From: an uncultured Clostridium sp.
GTDB taxonomy: Bacteria > Bacillota > Clostridia > TANB77 > CAG-508
Length of the DNA: 64,000 bases
Reading direction: 5' to 3'
Assembly: GCA_900555835.1 (NCBI GenBank)
Contig: USMK01000001.1
Location: forward strand, 27,842-91,841
Under the pieces are notes generated by a model. That model ran no database searches and was not told the DNA's origin. It saw only the letters and a program-made list of their open reading frames with translations. The position numbers and the translations under genes are program-made. Below, piece by piece: positions 38,629 through 46,910 of this stretch. The number at the start of each line of letters is the position of its first letter. The stretch's first letter is position 1.

Positions 38629-40246
38629 ATGAAACAATTAACTTCATTATTAAAAGCCATCATGTCCCAAGATATGAACTTGTTTAAGTATAGAGCGAAA
38701 AGTAATTCATCTAAAACCAAAAAGCAAATGTTTCCTGTTATACTTGCACTAATATTTATGTATGCAATTCGGAACATATTTATATATTTTAGGATACGAA
38801 CTAGAAAAATTAAATTTAACATACATAATGCTCACATTTGCAATGCTTGTACCAACTATATTTACTGTAATAGAAGGAATATATAAATCACAAGGGATAT
38901 TATTTGAAACAAAAGACAATGACTTGCTATTTGCTTTACCAATAAAAAAATCAAAAATAATATTGGCAAGACTAATTAAATTGTATGTATTTCAGTATTT
39001 GTACAATTTGCTATTCATATTACCAGCATTTGCTTTGTACATATACTTTGAAAATCCTGGAATGAATTTTTATGTAATATCCATAATTATGAGCTTTTTA
39101 TTGCCAATAATACCAACCATAGTCGCTTCATTTATAGGATTTATTGTAAAAGGAGTTTCATCTAAATTCAAAGCAAAAAGAATTGTGCAAACAATACTTA
39201 CAATGATACTATTTTTACTAATATTTTTTGTATCATTTAATACAAATCAATTTATTACAAATTTAATAAATAATGCAACAAGTGTAAATGAAATAATTAC
39301 AAAAATATATTATCCAATTGGAGCATATATAAATTTAGTGCAAGAGTTTAGTATTACAGAATTTATAAATTTGATATTGATTAACATAGTTCCACTATTG
39401 CTATTTGTTGCAATTGTGAGCAAATATTATTTTAGAATAATATCAAAATCAAGTGAAAAATCAGTTAGTACAAAAACAAATAAAGAGATAAAAATAAAAC
39501 AAAGAAGTCAATTGTCTGCATTGGTAAAAAAAGAAACTAAGAGATATTTTTCGTCTACAGTATATATGTTCAACACTCTTGTCGGAGTTGTGTTACTGCT
39601 TATAGCCACAATTGCAATGAGTGTAAATTTCGGTGGAACAATAGAAATGATCACAGAAGGCGAAGACTTAGGAATAGACGTAAATGAGGTTTTAAACTTA
39701 ATGCCAAAGATATTTTTCGGACTTATAATAGCAACAACTTGCTTAACTTCAATAACATCTTCGTCAATTTCCTTAGAAGGCAAAAATTTCTACATACTAA
39801 AAATCCTTCCCGTAAAATTTGGTAAAATATTATTAGGCAAAATTTTAAGCAGTAATTTAATTACAATGCCAGCAATATTTATAAGTGACATAGTATTTTT
39901 TGTAGCCTTCAAGCCAGAAGTTTTTGATGCTATTGCAATAATACTAATATCAATTATAATGCCTACACTAATCGGAATAATAGGACTATTGGTCAATTTA
40001 AAATATCCAAAAATGAATGCCACATCTGATACTGAAGTAGTAAAGCAAAGCACCAGTTCAATGGTTGCAGTATTAGGAGGAATGATAATAGCCACTATCC
40101 TAATAGTGCTTTTAATCACAATGTCAACAACAATATCAAGCAATATGGCAATAATCATAGAATTACTTGGCTTGGCTATGGCAACTGCGATTTTGTATAA
40201 GGTATTACAAAAATATGGAGAAAAAAGGATAAAAAAGATAAATTAA
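38629..40246 (+). CDS. ABC transporter permease; CGG shift at 38770
   Basis: 538 residues after one +1 shift. The first 47 codons (MKQLTSLLKAIMSQDMNLF, then KKQMFPVILALIFMYAI) form the cytoplasmic start and half of the first span. Codon 48 is CGG (38770-38772) in GCA ATT CGG AAC; skipping the C gives GTYLYILGYELEKLNLTYIM and about eleven further spans. Unshifted, translation ends at 38886 with a charged sequence. An ATG at 38762 is not a good start: it lies inside the conserved N-terminal region and has no ribosome site. Adjacent ATPase at 37916. Confidence 0.88.
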
Positions 40247-40358
40247 GCAAAAATACTACACAAATAAGAAATAATGTGATACAATAAAAGGCGGAAATTA
40301 TAGGATTAAAGCTCGAAAGCTTTGAAAATAGAGAGAAATTAAAGAGGAGGAGTTAACC

Positions 40359-41084
40359 ATGTCAGGACATAGCAAATGGCACAATATACAAGCTAAGAAG
40401 GGAAAAGCAGATGCTGCAAGAGGAAAAGTGTTTACAAAATTAGGAAGAGAATTATTAATGGCTGTTAAATTTGGAGGACCAGATATTAATAGTAACTTTA
40501 AATTAAAAGATGTTGTTGCAAAATGTAAAGCAGCCAATATGCCAAATGATACAATAAATAATGCAATAAAAAGAGCAGCCGGAGCAGGAAATACAGAAAA
40601 CTACGAAGAAATCACATATGAAGGATACGGACCAGCAGGTGTTGCCGTTATTGTTAATGCATCAACAGATAACAAAAACAGAACAGCCGCAGATGTAAGA
40701 CATATATTTGATAAGTTTGGTGGAAACTTGGGAACATCAGGCTGCGTATCATATATGTTTGATAAAAAAGGACTTATTGTGGTTTCAAAAGAAAGCACCA
40801 AAATGTCAGAAGACGAAATAATGTTACTTAGCATAGATGCAGGTGCAGAAGATTTTTCAGCAGAAGACGAATACTATGAAATTACAACATCACCAGAAGA
40901 TTTTTCTAAAACAAGAGAAGAATTAGAAAAAAACGGAATAGAATTTGAACAAGCTGAAATTACAATGATACCTTCAACTTATGTAAGTCTAGACGAAGAA
41001 AAAGCAAGAAAAATGCAATTATTGATAGATAATCTAGAAGATTTAGACGACGTACTAGAAGTTTACCATAACTGGGAAGAATAA
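40359..41084 (+). CDS. yebC: YebC/PmpR-type translation or transcription factor
   Basis: 241 residues with the family N-terminus GHSKWHNIQAKKGKADAARG and KFGGNLGTSGCVSYMFDKKG. Known members relieve ribosome stalling at proline runs or regulate transcription. AGGAGGAG site at 40345-40352. Complete and intact. A translation factor next to recoded genes is notable but no link is shown. Confidence 0.92.
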   Translation: MSGHSKWHNIQAKKGKADAARGKVFTKLGRELLMAVKFGGPDINSNFKLKDVVAKCKAANMPNDTINNAIKRAAGAGNTENYEEITYEGYGPAGVAVIVNASTDNKNRTAADVRHIFDKFGGNLGTSGCVSYMFDKKGLIVVSKESTKMSEDEIMLLSIDAGAEDFSAEDEYYEITTSPEDFSKTREELEKNGIEFEQAEITMIPSTYVSLDEEKARKMQLLIDNLEDLDDVLEVYHNWEE

Positions 41085-41085
41085 T

Positions 41086-41138
41086 TTGACTAATAGAAAA
41101 AAACGTGCTATAATATAATTAAGTTTTTGGTAAAACTT
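41086..41138 (+). promoter_or_regulatory. Promoter plus leader hairpin of the 41163 gene
   Basis: TTGACT (41086-41091), 17 bases, TATAAT (41109-41114). The leader holds the perfect hairpin AAGTTTT-TGGT-AAAACTT (41121-41138). The same arrangement precedes the paralogue at 42427. Confidence 0.75.
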
Positions 41139-41162
41139 AATTATATTAAGGAGTGTGACATC

Positions 41163-41483
41163 ATGGAAAAAAACACAACCATAATTTTGAAACGGGTACG
41201 CCTAAATTTCGACCCGTTACTGGGTAAAGTGACTGCTTTCGAATGGCTGGATAACAAATGTTATGGACGACTTTTGTCGCCGGGCATTTATAAAGCTGAA
41301 AAAGCCGATGTGACGGAGATTTTAGGGTCTAATGACCGTGAAATGGTGAACGAGACAATTAAGGGGTTAAAGGCCTTTGGGTATAAAAAGGTTAGTGCAT
41401 GGCGCTATCACCCAAATATCGATTACCTGAGCGACTTTAAGTTGTTTGAAGTGACGAGTTCTGAATTGGTGTATTGTTTGTAA
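41163..41483 (+). CDS. Small protein family member A, atypical codon use, unshifted CGG
   Basis: 106 residues. It aligns with the gene at 42427 (start MEK, GK(V/L), a Gly-Ile-(Y/F)-K block, final RYH-N-Y, F-L and EL-Y-L). No known family. Codon use is unlike the surroundings (CGC, CGA, CGT, CTG, GTG, ACG), suggesting transfer. Codon 11 is an in-frame CGG (41193-41195) that must be read as an ordinary codon: skipping the C would stop after three more codons. This is one of two exceptions to the CGG pattern in the window. Confidence 0.7.
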   Translation: MEKNTTIILKRVRLNFDPLLGKVTAFEWLDNKCYGRLLSPGIYKAEKADVTEILGSNDREMVNETIKGLKAFGYKKVSAWRYHPNIDYLSDFKLFEVTSSELVYCL

Positions 41484-41499
41484 AAAACTCCTGAAAAAG

Positions 41500-41527
41500 A
41501 GCATCTCATTACTGAGATGCTTTTTTT
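41500..41527. terminator. Bidirectional terminator
   Basis: GCATCTCA, loop TTAC, TGAGATGC and a T run on the plus side, A-rich on the other. It serves both the 41163 gene and the convergent VanW gene; a copy lies at 42764-42791. Confidence 0.85.
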
Positions 41528-42181
41528 ATTGTACAACTAACTTCTGTTTCCGTATCAGAAACATTTATTATTATTGTATAATCTGTATTGTTTTTAAATT
41601 TAAAATCAATAGAACCATAAGCAACAGCTGCATCTTGACCTTTTTTTACATATGGAACATCTTTGGCATGATGATGTCTTTCTACAACATCAATTCCATC
41701 TAAATCCTTTATAGCATTATAAATTGTGCTACTTACTTGGCAGTTGCCACCACCATAGCCGTCTACCATTTTTCCATCTGGATCGAAAATTTTGGCTTTT
41801 TTATAGCCCTTTTCAGGAGTGGCTTTTCCTACAATATCACAAAAAGAAAATGTTTGACCGTGGTTCTAATCTATATCCATCTAATTTAGAAACAGTTATA
41901 TCTACATTGGTTTTTCTGTCTTTCGATTTATCAATTACTTTTGTAGAAAAAGTAGAAAGTACTTCATCTTCTTTCTTTTCTACAGGGGTGGGGGTTGGAG
42001 TAGTATTTTCATTAACAGAAACCTTTTCGGCAGAAAAATTATTTGCATTAACATTATTGGGAAAAGAAGCAGAGGCATTATTACTAGAATTGGGAATATT
42101 GCTAGAATTATTGTTAGCATTATTACTGCAACCAGATAAAGATAGAATTGCTAAAAATAAAATCAATATTATAGTTTTCAT
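41509..42181 (-). CDS. VanW-domain lipoprotein, copy 1; CGG shift at 41860-41858
   Basis: 223 residues after one +1 shift. Signal peptide with lipobox LSGC (residue 18), an Asn/Ser linker, then the VanW domain. Codon 108 is CGG in GAA CCA CGG TCA; unshifted it ends after seven codons (SNIFFL). Skipping the C gives EPGQTFSFCDIVGKATPEKG, then GYGGGNCQVSSTIYNA, the VanW signature; the Gly after Pro is conserved in the family. Probably a cell-wall associated protein. AGGAGA site. The same gene is present again at 42773. Confidence 0.9.
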
Positions 42182-42348
42182 TTATTACAATATAATTTGA
42201 TATTAAATCAAATTAATCTCCTTTCAACAAAGTATTTACAAATATTATAACCAAAACCAAGATAAATATTTAAGACGTTATAACAAAATAATCATAAATA
42301 TTCTAACCAAAAGCCTGATAAATACGTCGCTTAGGTCTAAAATAAAAT

Positions 42349-42377
42349 TTGACTAATCGAAAAATAAATGGTATAAT
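42349..42377 (+). promoter_or_regulatory. Promoter of the 42427 gene
   Basis: TTGACT (42349-42354), 17 bases, TATAAT (42372-42377), followed by an AGTTT/AAACT leader hairpin, the same plan as at 41086. Confidence 0.75.
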
Positions 42378-42426
42378 ATATTTGAGTTTTTTTAAACTTA
42401 ATAAATAAAAAGGAGCGTTGACATCA

Positions 42427-42744
42427 ATGGAAAAGGCAACAAACACAATTCAAAAAAATCAAATTAGGGCTGAATTTGATACAAAAATTGGAAAATTATC
42501 AATTTTTCTGTATCGGGATGGAAGGTATGTTTCAACCTTGTGCTCAGGGATTTTCAAGCAACCATTAGTCGATATAACAGAGCTGTTGAATGTACCCAAG
42601 GAATTGTTCCCAAATGTGATTAAAGAATTGCAAGACGCAGGATTTAAAATGGTATCTATTAAAAGATATCATAAAAATGTCTATTATATGAAGAAATTTA
42701 GACTAAATGAAATCAAAGAAAAAGAACTTATCTATGTTCTTTAA
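42427..42744 (+). CDS. Small protein family member B, unshifted CGG
   Basis: 105 residues, paralogue of the gene at 41163. AAGGAGC site before the ATG. Codon 30 is an in-frame CGG (42514-42516) in TAT CGG GAT; the downstream frame aligns with the paralogue, so it is read as a normal triplet, presumably Arg. Skipping the C would give a stop after 18 codons. The gene lies exactly between the two copies of the 837-bp repeat. Function unknown. Confidence 0.7.
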   Translation: MEKATNTIQKNQIRAEFDTKIGKLSIFLYRDGRYVSTLCSGIFKQPLVDITELLNVPKELFPNVIKELQDAGFKMVSIKRYHKNVYYMKKFRLNEIKEKELIYVL

Positions 42745-42751
42745 TTCTTAG

Positions 42752-43588
42752 CTCCTGAAAAAGAGCATCTCATTACTGAGATGCTTTTTTAATTGTACAA
42801 CTAACTTCTGTTTCCGTATCGGAAACATTTATTATTATTGTATAATCTGTATTGTTTTTAAATTTAAAATCAATAGAACCATAAGCAACAGCTGCATCTT
42901 GACCTTTTTTTACATATGGAACATCTTTGGCATGATGATGTCTTTCTACAACATCAATTCCATCTAAATCCTTTATAGCATTATAAATTGTGCTACTTAC
43001 TTGGCAGTTGCCACCACCATAGCCGTCTACCATTTTTCCATCTGGATCGAAAATTTTGGCTTTTTTATAGCCCTTTTCAGGAGTGGCTTTTCCTACAATA
43101 TCACAAAAAGAAAATGTTTGACCGTGGTTCTAATCTATATCCATCTAATTTAGAAACAGTTATATCTACATTGGTTTTTCTGTCTTTCGATTTATCAATT
43201 ACTTTTGTAGAAAAAGTAGAAAGTACTTCATCTTCTTTCTTTTCTACAGGGGTGGGGGTTGGAGTAGTATTTTCATTAACAGAAACCTTTTCGGCAGAAA
43301 AATTATTTGCATTAACATTATTGGGAAAAGAAGCAGAGGCATTATTACTAGAATTGGGAATATTGCTAGAATTATTGTTAGCATTATTACTGCAACCAGA
43401 TAAAGATAGAATTGCTAAAAATAAAATCAATATTATAGTTTTCATTTATTACAATATAATTTGATATTAAATCAAATTAATCTCCTTTCAACAAAGTATT
43501 TACAAATATTATAACCAAAACCAAGATAAATATTTAAGACGTTATAACAAAATAATTATAAATATTCTAACCAAAAGCCTGATAAATA
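42752..43588. repeat. 837-bp direct repeat, copy 2
   Basis: Second copy of 41488-42324, about 99.6 percent identical by eye, including the terminator and the VanW gene with its CGG. Confidence 0.92.
42773..43445 (-). CDS. VanW-domain lipoprotein, copy 2; CGG shift at 43124-43122
   Basis: Same 223-residue lipoprotein as copy 1, with the same in-frame CGG at codon 108 and the same reading after the C is skipped. No substitution seen changes the protein. Because the copies are so similar the shift site was inherited by duplication and does not count as an independent event. Confidence 0.9.
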
Positions 43589-43646
43589 TTGACAAAAGAA
43601 AAAAAAATAAGTATAATAAGAATATACGTTTTGAGAGGTGAAATAA

Positions 43647-43808
43647 ATGATTGCAAAATATTGGAAAAAAATAGGACTAATAATTTTAATAATTGCTTGT
43701 CTTTTTAATATAATGAGCAAAGTAATCCATCATACAACATTGGGAAATGAATTAAAGTCTTCTGCTACATATTTTGCACAACAAGAAAATAAAGACCAAA
43801 ACGAGTAA
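43647..43808 (+). CDS. Small membrane protein, 53 residues
   Basis: ATG with a GAGAGGTG site. Lys-rich start, one span (IGLIILIIACLFNIMSKVI) and a polar tail ending QQENKDQNE. Not recognised. Upstream TTGACA (43589-43594) and an AT-rich -10 region support transcription. Confidence 0.6.
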   Translation: MIAKYWKKIGLIILIIACLFNIMSKVIHHTTLGNELKSSATYFAQQENKDQNE

Positions 43809-43883
43809 CTATTGCACTAAACGTAAATTTATGTTAAAATGTTAAAATTGTTAATTAAGAATAAAGGAAGAGGTGAATACAGA

Positions 43884-44084
43884 ATGAAAGAAGGATTACA
43901 CCCAAATTATGGAGCATCAAAAGTAATTTGTGCTTGCGGAAACGTAATGGAAACTAATTCAACAAAACCAGAACTTAAAGTAGACGTATGTTCTAAATGC
44001 CATCCATTCTGGACAGGAAGTTTAAAACAAAATACAACAGGTGGTAGAGCAGATAAATTTAAGAAAAAATATGGTATTGAATAA
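43884..44084 (+). CDS. rpmE: 50S ribosomal protein L31
   Basis: 66 residues, zinc-binding type: CACG and CSKCHPF supply the four Cys, then FWTGSLKQNTTGGRADKFKKKYG as in the family. Start at ATG 43884 after GAGGTGAA; an in-frame ATG at 43839 has no site. Intact. Confidence 0.95.
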   Translation: MKEGLHPNYGASKVICACGNVMETNSTKPELKVDVCSKCHPFWTGSLKQNTTGGRADKFKKKYGIE

Positions 44085-44089
44085 AAATA

Positions 44090-44115
44090 AAAAAGTGTCA
44101 AAAGGCACTTTTTTA
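44090..44115 (+). terminator. Rho-independent terminator after rpmE
   Basis: AAAAAGTGTC, loop, GGCACTTTTTT. Confidence 0.8.
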
Positions 44116-44175
44116 TTTTTTCTGTTATAAAATGCATACTTCAAAAATAAAATGTAAAAAAGGAGGTATGTGGAA

Positions 44176-44563
44176 GTGGGAAAGGTTGTAGAGGATGTAA
44201 ATAAAAGAGGGATGGTTTTGCTGAAAGGTATTTTTGTTGCATTTGTACTGACTTTAATATTGGCTCTTATATTTTCAATAGTACTTACATATACAAACAC
44301 ACCCGAAAGTGCGATATTTCCTGTATTGGTAGGAATAACAGCTCTTAGCATATTGATTGGAAGTTCAATAAGTACAATAAAAATAAAGAAAAATGGAATT
44401 TTAAATGGTGGAATAATAGGTCTGGTTTATATTTTGCTACTTTATATAATATCAAGTATAGTATCTGGCAGTTTTATATTAAACATAAATTCGATAATTC
44501 TAATAATATCAGCTATTTTAGGAGGAATGCTTCGGAGGTGTCGTAGGAGTAAATATAAAATAA
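44176..44563 (+). CDS. TIGR04086-like membrane protein; CGG shift at 44533
   Basis: 128 residues after one +1 shift, four membrane spans. Codon 120 is CGG (44533-44535) in ATG CTT CGG AGG; unshifted the frame runs as basic residues through the terminator stem to 44613. Skipping the C gives GGMLGGVVGVNIK and TAA at 44561-44563; glycine-rich ends of this type are the rule in TIGR04086 proteins. GTG 44176 is preferred (AGGAGG nine bases before); GTG 44170 is possible. Function unknown. Confidence 0.85.
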
Positions 44564-44592
44564 AAAAAGTTAGAAATTTTTCTAACTTTTTT
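44563..44592. terminator. Bidirectional terminator
   Basis: AAAAAAAGTTAGAA pairs with TTCTAACTTTTTT. It begins at the stop reached only in the shifted frame of the upstream gene, and also serves the convergent tmcAL. Confidence 0.88.
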
Positions 44593-45817
44593 AAATTGTT
44601 ACAACAGGAGTAGAATAATCTAAATTACTTTGAGATTCAAATTCATACCCAAGTGTATATATATTTGTTGCAAGCATATCCTTTGCAAATAGACTTTTGG
44701 AAATTTTGTTATTTGAATGATCCATAAATTTTTTAGGAGATGTAATAATATTTAGTTTTTTATTGCGAGTAACAATACTAGAAAGTAGTTGTTTTCCGTT
44801 TTCGGTCATTCCCAAAACACGGATATATGGAACTCCTTTTTTAGAATTCTCCATATCTTGTTTTGTAATATCAAGTAAGGCATATAATAAAATTCGTTGA
44901 ATTCTTGTTTGAGTATATCTCTTGGATTTTACTAAGCTAACCAAATCCGCAACATTGTTGCAAGAATTAGCTGCATTTTTTATAGCATGTTCCAAACCTT
45001 CTGAAACATCTGGTAAATCAGCAATCCATTCAACAGGCATTATGCGCAATTTGTACAAAATTTCTTTTTCAAAAGTAGAAAGTCCGTTTACAATTTGACC
45101 ATGCTTAATTTTATTATCTATAATAGAAAATGTTTCTTCTGGTACAACTTTACTTAAAGAAGATGGCTTTGTTATAATTTTCCTAATTGCGGTAGAACTT
45201 GCCAAACCGTCCTTTATTGCTGTACTGTTGTAGTCAGAATCTTTGCGTTTTATGGTCATTGGTGTTAAATTACTTTTCAAATTTCTTAAAGCTTTTAAAT
45301 ATTCAATTCCTAAAATGTTGTTAGGATTTGAAAGTACATTTGCATATTTTCTAATGTCATTTAAATACATCAAAAGAGCTTTTTCACGTGCCTTCGGGAA
45401 AGAAATACCTCGTGAAAGTTCGTGATTTAAAAGAGAAACATATTCTTTTGGTTCTGTACATAAAATTTCTGCAATAGAATCTAATATAGTTAAATCCCCA
45501 ACTTCGCTTCCAAATGAAACAGTATCCACAATTCCAAGTTTATCTAATACACTCATACTGCCATATGCAAAATTTTCTGCACTAGAAATGCTGTAAACAA
45601 CAGGCAGTTCGATAACCAAATCTATGCCATTTTTAAGTGCCATTTCAGTACGTGACCATTTATCTATAATTGCAGTATCTCCACGTTGTGTAAAATTTCC
45701 GCTCATAACACAAACTGAATAATCTGCACCTGATTGTTTTTTTGATTCGTTTAAATGATATAAATGTCCATTGTGAAATGGGTTATATTCAGCAACTATT
45801 CCTAATACTTTCTCCAT
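44591..45817 (-). CDS. tmcAL: tRNA(Met) cytidine acetate ligase
   Basis: Forms N4-acetylcytidine at the wobble position of elongator tRNA-Met. 408 residues with nucleotidyltransferase motif GIVAEYNPFHNGHLYHL (HxGH-like), VMSGNFTQRGD and the SSTAIR-type block (DGLASSTAIRKII). AGGAGA site. Formerly YlbM. Intact; no in-frame CGG despite five out-of-frame CCG on the plus strand. Confidence 0.93.
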   Translation of the reverse strand: MEKVLGIVAEYNPFHNGHLYHLNESKKQSGADYSVCVMSGNFTQRGDTAIIDKWSRTEMALKNGIDLVIELPVVYSISSAENFAYGSMSVLDKLGIVDTVSFGSEVGDLTILDSIAEILCTEPKEYVSLLNHELSRGISFPKAREKALLMYLNDIRKYANVLSNPNNILGIEYLKALRNLKSNLTPMTIKRKDSDYNSTAIKDGLASSTAIRKIITKPSSLSKVVPEETFSIIDNKIKHGQIVNGLSTFEKEILYKLRIMPVEWIADLPDVSEGLEHAIKNAANSCNNVADLVSLVKSKRYTQTRIQRILLYALLDITKQDMENSKKGVPYIRVLGMTENGKQLLSSIVTRNKKLNIITSPKKFMDHSNNKISKSLFAKDMLATNIYTLGYEFESQSNLDYSTPVVTI

Positions 45818-45923
45818 TTTAATCTCCTCATATTTAATAACAATATTGTGTTATTCATAAATTATTGATATAATATCACAAATAAAAATAATTTACAATA
45901 ATATTGATAGAAATGGAGAGAAA

Positions 45924-46367
45924 ATGGAAAAGATTTTGATTTATACAGATGGTGCATGCTCTGGAAACCCAGGACCAGGTGGGTGGGGAGCAATTTTAAT
46001 GTACAAAGAACACAAAAAAGAAATCTCAGGAGGAAGCAAAAATACCACAAATAACATAATGGAAATTACCGCAGTATTAGAAGCTTTAAAGAAACTAAAA
46101 GAACCTTGTGAGTCCGAAGTTGAAGTATATAGCGATAGTGCATATGTTGTAAATGCATTTAATAATGGTTGGATTTACAACTGGCGCAAAAACAACTGGA
46201 AAACAGCATCAGGAGATCCAGTAAAAAATCAAGAACTATGGCAAGAAATGTATGAGTTAGTAAGAAAATTTGATGTAAAGTTCATAAAAGTAAAAGGCCA
46301 CAGCGACAATGCTTACAACAACAGATGCGACGAACTAGCACGAACAGAACGAGATAAAAATGCATAA
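45924..46367 (+). CDS. rnhA: Ribonuclease HI
   Basis: 147 residues. Catalytic acidic residues in YTDGACSGNPGPGGWGA (Asp), MEITAVLEAL (Glu), SDSAYVVNAF (Asp) and NNRCDELAR (Asp). Removes RNA from RNA-DNA hybrids. Intact. Confidence 0.95.
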   Translation: MEKILIYTDGACSGNPGPGGWGAILMYKEHKKEISGGSKNTTNNIMEITAVLEALKKLKEPCESEVEVYSDSAYVVNAFNNGWIYNWRKNNWKTASGDPVKNQELWQEMYELVRKFDVKFIKVKGHSDNAYNNRCDELARTERDKNA

Positions 46368-46372
46368 GATTT

Positions 46373-46676
46373 TTGTATATTGATGGAATACTACAAAGAT
46401 TTGAATTTACATTTGAACTAGCATGGAAAACTATGAAAGATTATATGGAATATGAGGGAATAATCAATAAAATTGGAAGCCCAAGAGAAATAATAAAATC
46501 CGGGTTTGCGGAAGGAATTATTGAAGATGGAGAAGCATGGATAAAAATGATGTTAGCAAAAAATAGCCTAGCACATATTTATGACGAAGCAACATCAAGA
46601 GAAATATATTACCGGAATAAAAAATGAATATATTTTTTTAATGGGAAAATTAGAAAAAAGATTAAAAGAAATATAG
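46373..46676 (+). pseudogene. HI0074-like nucleotidyltransferase substrate-binding protein, N-terminally truncated; CGG shift at 46613
   Basis: The body RFEFTFELAWKTMKDYMEYEG, SPREIIKSGFAEGII and WIKMMLAKNSLAHIYDE is the HI0074 helical protein that partners a MNT nucleotidyltransferase in toxin-antitoxin-like pairs. About 35 N-terminal residues and the partner are missing; the frame opens directly behind rnhA with only TTG as a possible start. Near the end codon 81 is CGG (46613-46615); skipping the C changes a short end into YGIKNEYIFLMGKLEKRLKEI with TAG at 46674-46676, as in the family. A remnant that retains the shift site. Confidence 0.7.
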
Positions 46677-46708
46677 TATTATAGAAACGATAGGATAAGT
46701 AATATAAT

Positions 46709-46750
46709 AAAAAAGGCAATGTATTAGTTTAACTAATATGTTGCTTTTTT
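46709..46750 (+). terminator. Rho-independent terminator
   Basis: GGCAATGTATTAG pairs with CTAATATGTTGC (imperfect), followed by TTTTTT. The spacer 46677-46910 otherwise holds the clpB control region. Confidence 0.8.
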
Positions 46751-46780
46751 AAATATTTTTCAAAAAAATTTTTAAAAAAA

Positions 46781-46822
46781 TTAGCACTCTCCTATTTACT
46801 TTGCTAAAATATGTGATATAAT
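46781..46822 (+). promoter_or_regulatory. clpB promoter with CIRCE-like operator
   Basis: TTAGCACTC (46781-46789), nine bases, CTTTGCTAA (46799-46807): the left arm is the CIRCE consensus, the right arm keeps TGCTAA. It overlaps TTTACT (46795-46800), which with TATAAT (46817-46822) forms the promoter, so HrcA repression is likely. The leader has a GCACATTT/AAATGTGC hairpin at 46847-46875. Confidence 0.75.
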
Positions 46823-46910
46823 ATAATTTGTAAAAAGAAAAAAGGGGCACATTTTTATTGTTGATATAAATGTGCTTTTAAGTATTTAAGAATAGATGGG
46901 AGTGATTTTT

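Larger units (their letters stand above)
41488..42324. repeat. 837-bp direct repeat, copy 1
   Basis: Aligns base by base with 42752-43588 (offset 1264); only about three substitutions were seen. It contains a terminator, the whole VanW gene and its upstream region. The identity ends sharply on both sides. Confidence 0.92.

Noticed and set aside
41724..43464. 158-residue plus-strand frames opposite the VanW genes
   Set aside because: They lie antisense to a recognised lipoprotein and VanW domain and have no ribosome site; their Phe/Leu-rich composition is that of a shadow frame.
44533..44613. Basic C-terminal tail of the TIGR04086-like protein
   Set aside because: It would be encoded by the terminator stem and is unlike the family.
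197..46616. All CGG breaks are sequencing or assembly errors
   Set aside because: Not excluded without reads, but unlikely: every extra base is a C before an in-frame GGN, flanking sequences share no motif, PolC is included, and both VanW repeat copies carry it. Homopolymer-type errors would not look like this.
197..46616. CGG reassigned to another amino acid (for example Trp or Gln)
   Set aside because: Reading CGG as any single amino acid leaves the frame unchanged and the downstream stops in place, so it cannot explain the breaks.
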